Shown: piece after piece, positions 62,290 through 64,000 of the stretch
How the letters are laid out: the number at the start of each line of letters is the position of its first letter
How positions within the stretch are numbered: the first letter of the stretch is position 1
Assembly: GCA_025642065.1 (NCBI GenBank)
Contig: JAODUP010000105.1
Location: 1-64,000 of the forward strand
Direction: 5' to 3'
DNA length: 64,000 nucleotides
Source of the DNA: Paralvinella palmiformis
Taxonomy: Eukaryota; Annelida; Polychaeta; Terebellida; Alvinellidae
Notes under the pieces: model-generated
Told to the model about the DNA's origin: nothing
Seen by the model: only the letters and a program-made list of their open reading frames with translations
The model's database searches: none
Translations under genes and position numbers: made by a program

Positions 62290-64000
62290 GTAAGTGGTTA
62301 TGCTATAGGCATTGTATGTTGGTTGACGTGTTGATTTCGACTCATCCCATGTAGCCTGATAATTTTGCCCAGTGTTAGACTTTGGGCTGATTGACTTGCC
62401 ACTGCCCTATGACATCACGTCATTATCAGGTATCAGATGTAGGGTGGTTGGTCAAATTGGAAATGTGCTGAATGATAAAAGGAGTGTGATGTTTTAGCAG
62501 TATCTTTGACTTTGAGTTTTCCATGGTTATTCACTGATATTGTTGTTGCATTCAGTTGTGCGTTAAGTATTGCTCTTGGTGAAAGTGATGTTAATTTAAT
62601 TGTCATATAATACTATTTTGACTAATACCAGCCGTAGCAGCAGCAAGGACATTACACTGATAATATTGAAATTGTAATAATTATATTAAGTATTTTTTGT
62701 GTTATCCCAAGTAAAAGAATATTTCTTTTAGATAGTTTACAAGGGAAATGACACGCAGTAACAAATAATGTTTGGCATGTTTTTTAAAACCACATATTGA
62801 TTTGGGTAAATATACTACTGTTTTATAGTTAGTGTAATACAGATTTACTGAGTGTGCCAATTCTCTATAAAAAAATTAAATTCTAGATTTTTCCAAAATA
62901 CATTTGTTTGGGCTGAGACTTCACTGAAAACATCCCTCTCTATCCATCCTCTGTTTCTCTCTTGTCTCACGTTCTTTCTTTATATATGTATTCACACAGA
63001 AATGATTATAATTATTATTCAAATTTACATCTCTGAAAGCTCTATTTATTTACCACTGTTTGTGGTAACTTCACAAGTATCAGACAGATGTAAATTACAC
63101 CGTGCTTTGATGCTAATTATTCAGTAGCAGAGGAACCGTTATATGAATGCTGGTTATATGGATGTTAATGTACTTGTAAATCAAACACTTAGCTAGATAG
63201 CTTAGTATGCTTTGTTTATTCATGTAAGCTTATTATATTTATCTGTAGGCATACTTCAGACTTTAATTCCTAGCTAAGTTTATGTTGTCCATACACATTA
63301 AAATCATGATTTATTTATGATTCTAAATTGTACAGTAAATTGAAATGATTAAATTGTATAAATATCAATATGCAACAGAAACAAGTAGAGAATGGAGACT
63401 TAATGTAAATGGGCCAACCAATATCCTAAGACAATGATGGGAAATAAAAGATGAAACACTCTCAGAAACAGGTCTTAGATTGTGTGTGTATGTGAGATCA
63501 GTTTTCTTTAGTAAGCCTCCAGCTACCCATCCTCGCTGGCACCTCACTGTTTATACATATTTATAATTATTTAATTTATACTTAATTATAATGTATTAAT
63601 ATAATCTAAATACTTCAAAGTGCTAATGCTTAATAGATAATTATACTTGATAATGGGCAACCTTTATGGACTAAATCATTTAGTATTTCTCTCTTAGTTT
63701 TAATGCTGGTCCAAGAATGATGATAATTTAACAAACTATAGTCATAAAAGTATTGTAATAGGCTTTTCTTGTGTCCTTGAAGACATGTCTATATCATGAG
63801 ATTTAGTAATTCAAAGATACCAGTACATCAACAATGAATTAACATTGTAGGTATCCGGACATTTAGCCAACGGACACTTAGCCAGCAGACATTTAGCCAA
63901 TATTTGCAGGAGGACATTTAGCCAACAATCATTTTTTTATCTTACCTATACATGTATATTTTTATATTTTTGAGTTTGTGTATGCTCTGCCAATATTATG
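62290..64000. other. Right end of window, no gene seen
   Basis: AT-rich sequence with the short 15-bp tandem repeat near the end (63857-63925). Confidence 0.6.
63857..63925. repeat. Short 15-bp tandem repeat GGACATTTAGCCAAC
   Basis: Four copies (GGACATTTAGCCAAC, GGACACTTAGCCAGC, AGACATTTAGCCAA, then GGACATTTAGCCAAC after an 11-bp spacer). Confidence 0.75.

Overview
The window is eukaryotic nuclear DNA from a metazoan. It is AT-rich, with large introns, GT-AG splicing, many (TA)n and (CA)n microsatellites and abundant tRNA-derived SINEs. The gene content (a class IA PI3-kinase alpha catalytic subunit and an LGR-like receptor) together with the repeat style suggests a marine invertebrate, possibly a mollusc or another lophotrochozoan. 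That placement is inference; nothing in the sequence fixes the species.

The main gene is a complete PIK3CA orthologue on the minus strand, running from the start codon at 46904 down to the stop at 10624. Twenty coding exons can be delimited to the base. All splice phases agree, and they join into an uninterrupted 1058-residue frame with p85-binding, RAS-binding, C2, helical and kinase domains and every catalytic motif. A 5' UTR segment continues to about 46959. The promoter may lie near 51.6-51.9 kb, where a small plus-strand candidate first exon diverges.

Inside the 13.9-kb intron between coding exons 6 and 7, on the opposite strand, sits a nested four-exon gene (32613-35844). It encodes a seven-transmembrane receptor with a very short leucine-rich-repeat ectodomain and the LGR-type hinge. 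Its canonical class A switch motifs are replaced, and its frame is broken once in TM3. The same intron holds a 1.8-kb, 50-bp-unit minisatellite with a 250-bp higher-order repeat.

The flanks and introns are dominated by mobile elements:
- a decayed hAT-type transposase with a DUF4371-like part (2572-4960);
- at least 12 copies of one tRNA-derived SINE family, some with clean 14-bp target-site duplications, plus further SINE families;
- a LINE 3' relic at 57.7-58.2 kb that shares its tail with one SINE family;
- hAT-like non-autonomous elements with 8-bp target-site duplications (48.7-50.6 kb);
- a pogo/Tigger-like MITE (41.5-42.0 kb);
- a PIF/Harbinger-like element flanked by TAA (59986-61260) with a truncated relative at 53855;
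- small inverted-repeat elements in introns.

The terminal regions (0-10.6 kb and 52-64 kb) contain no other gene I can support, apart from one weak exon-like segment at 62204-62289. The most unusual item is the nested LGR-like receptor.
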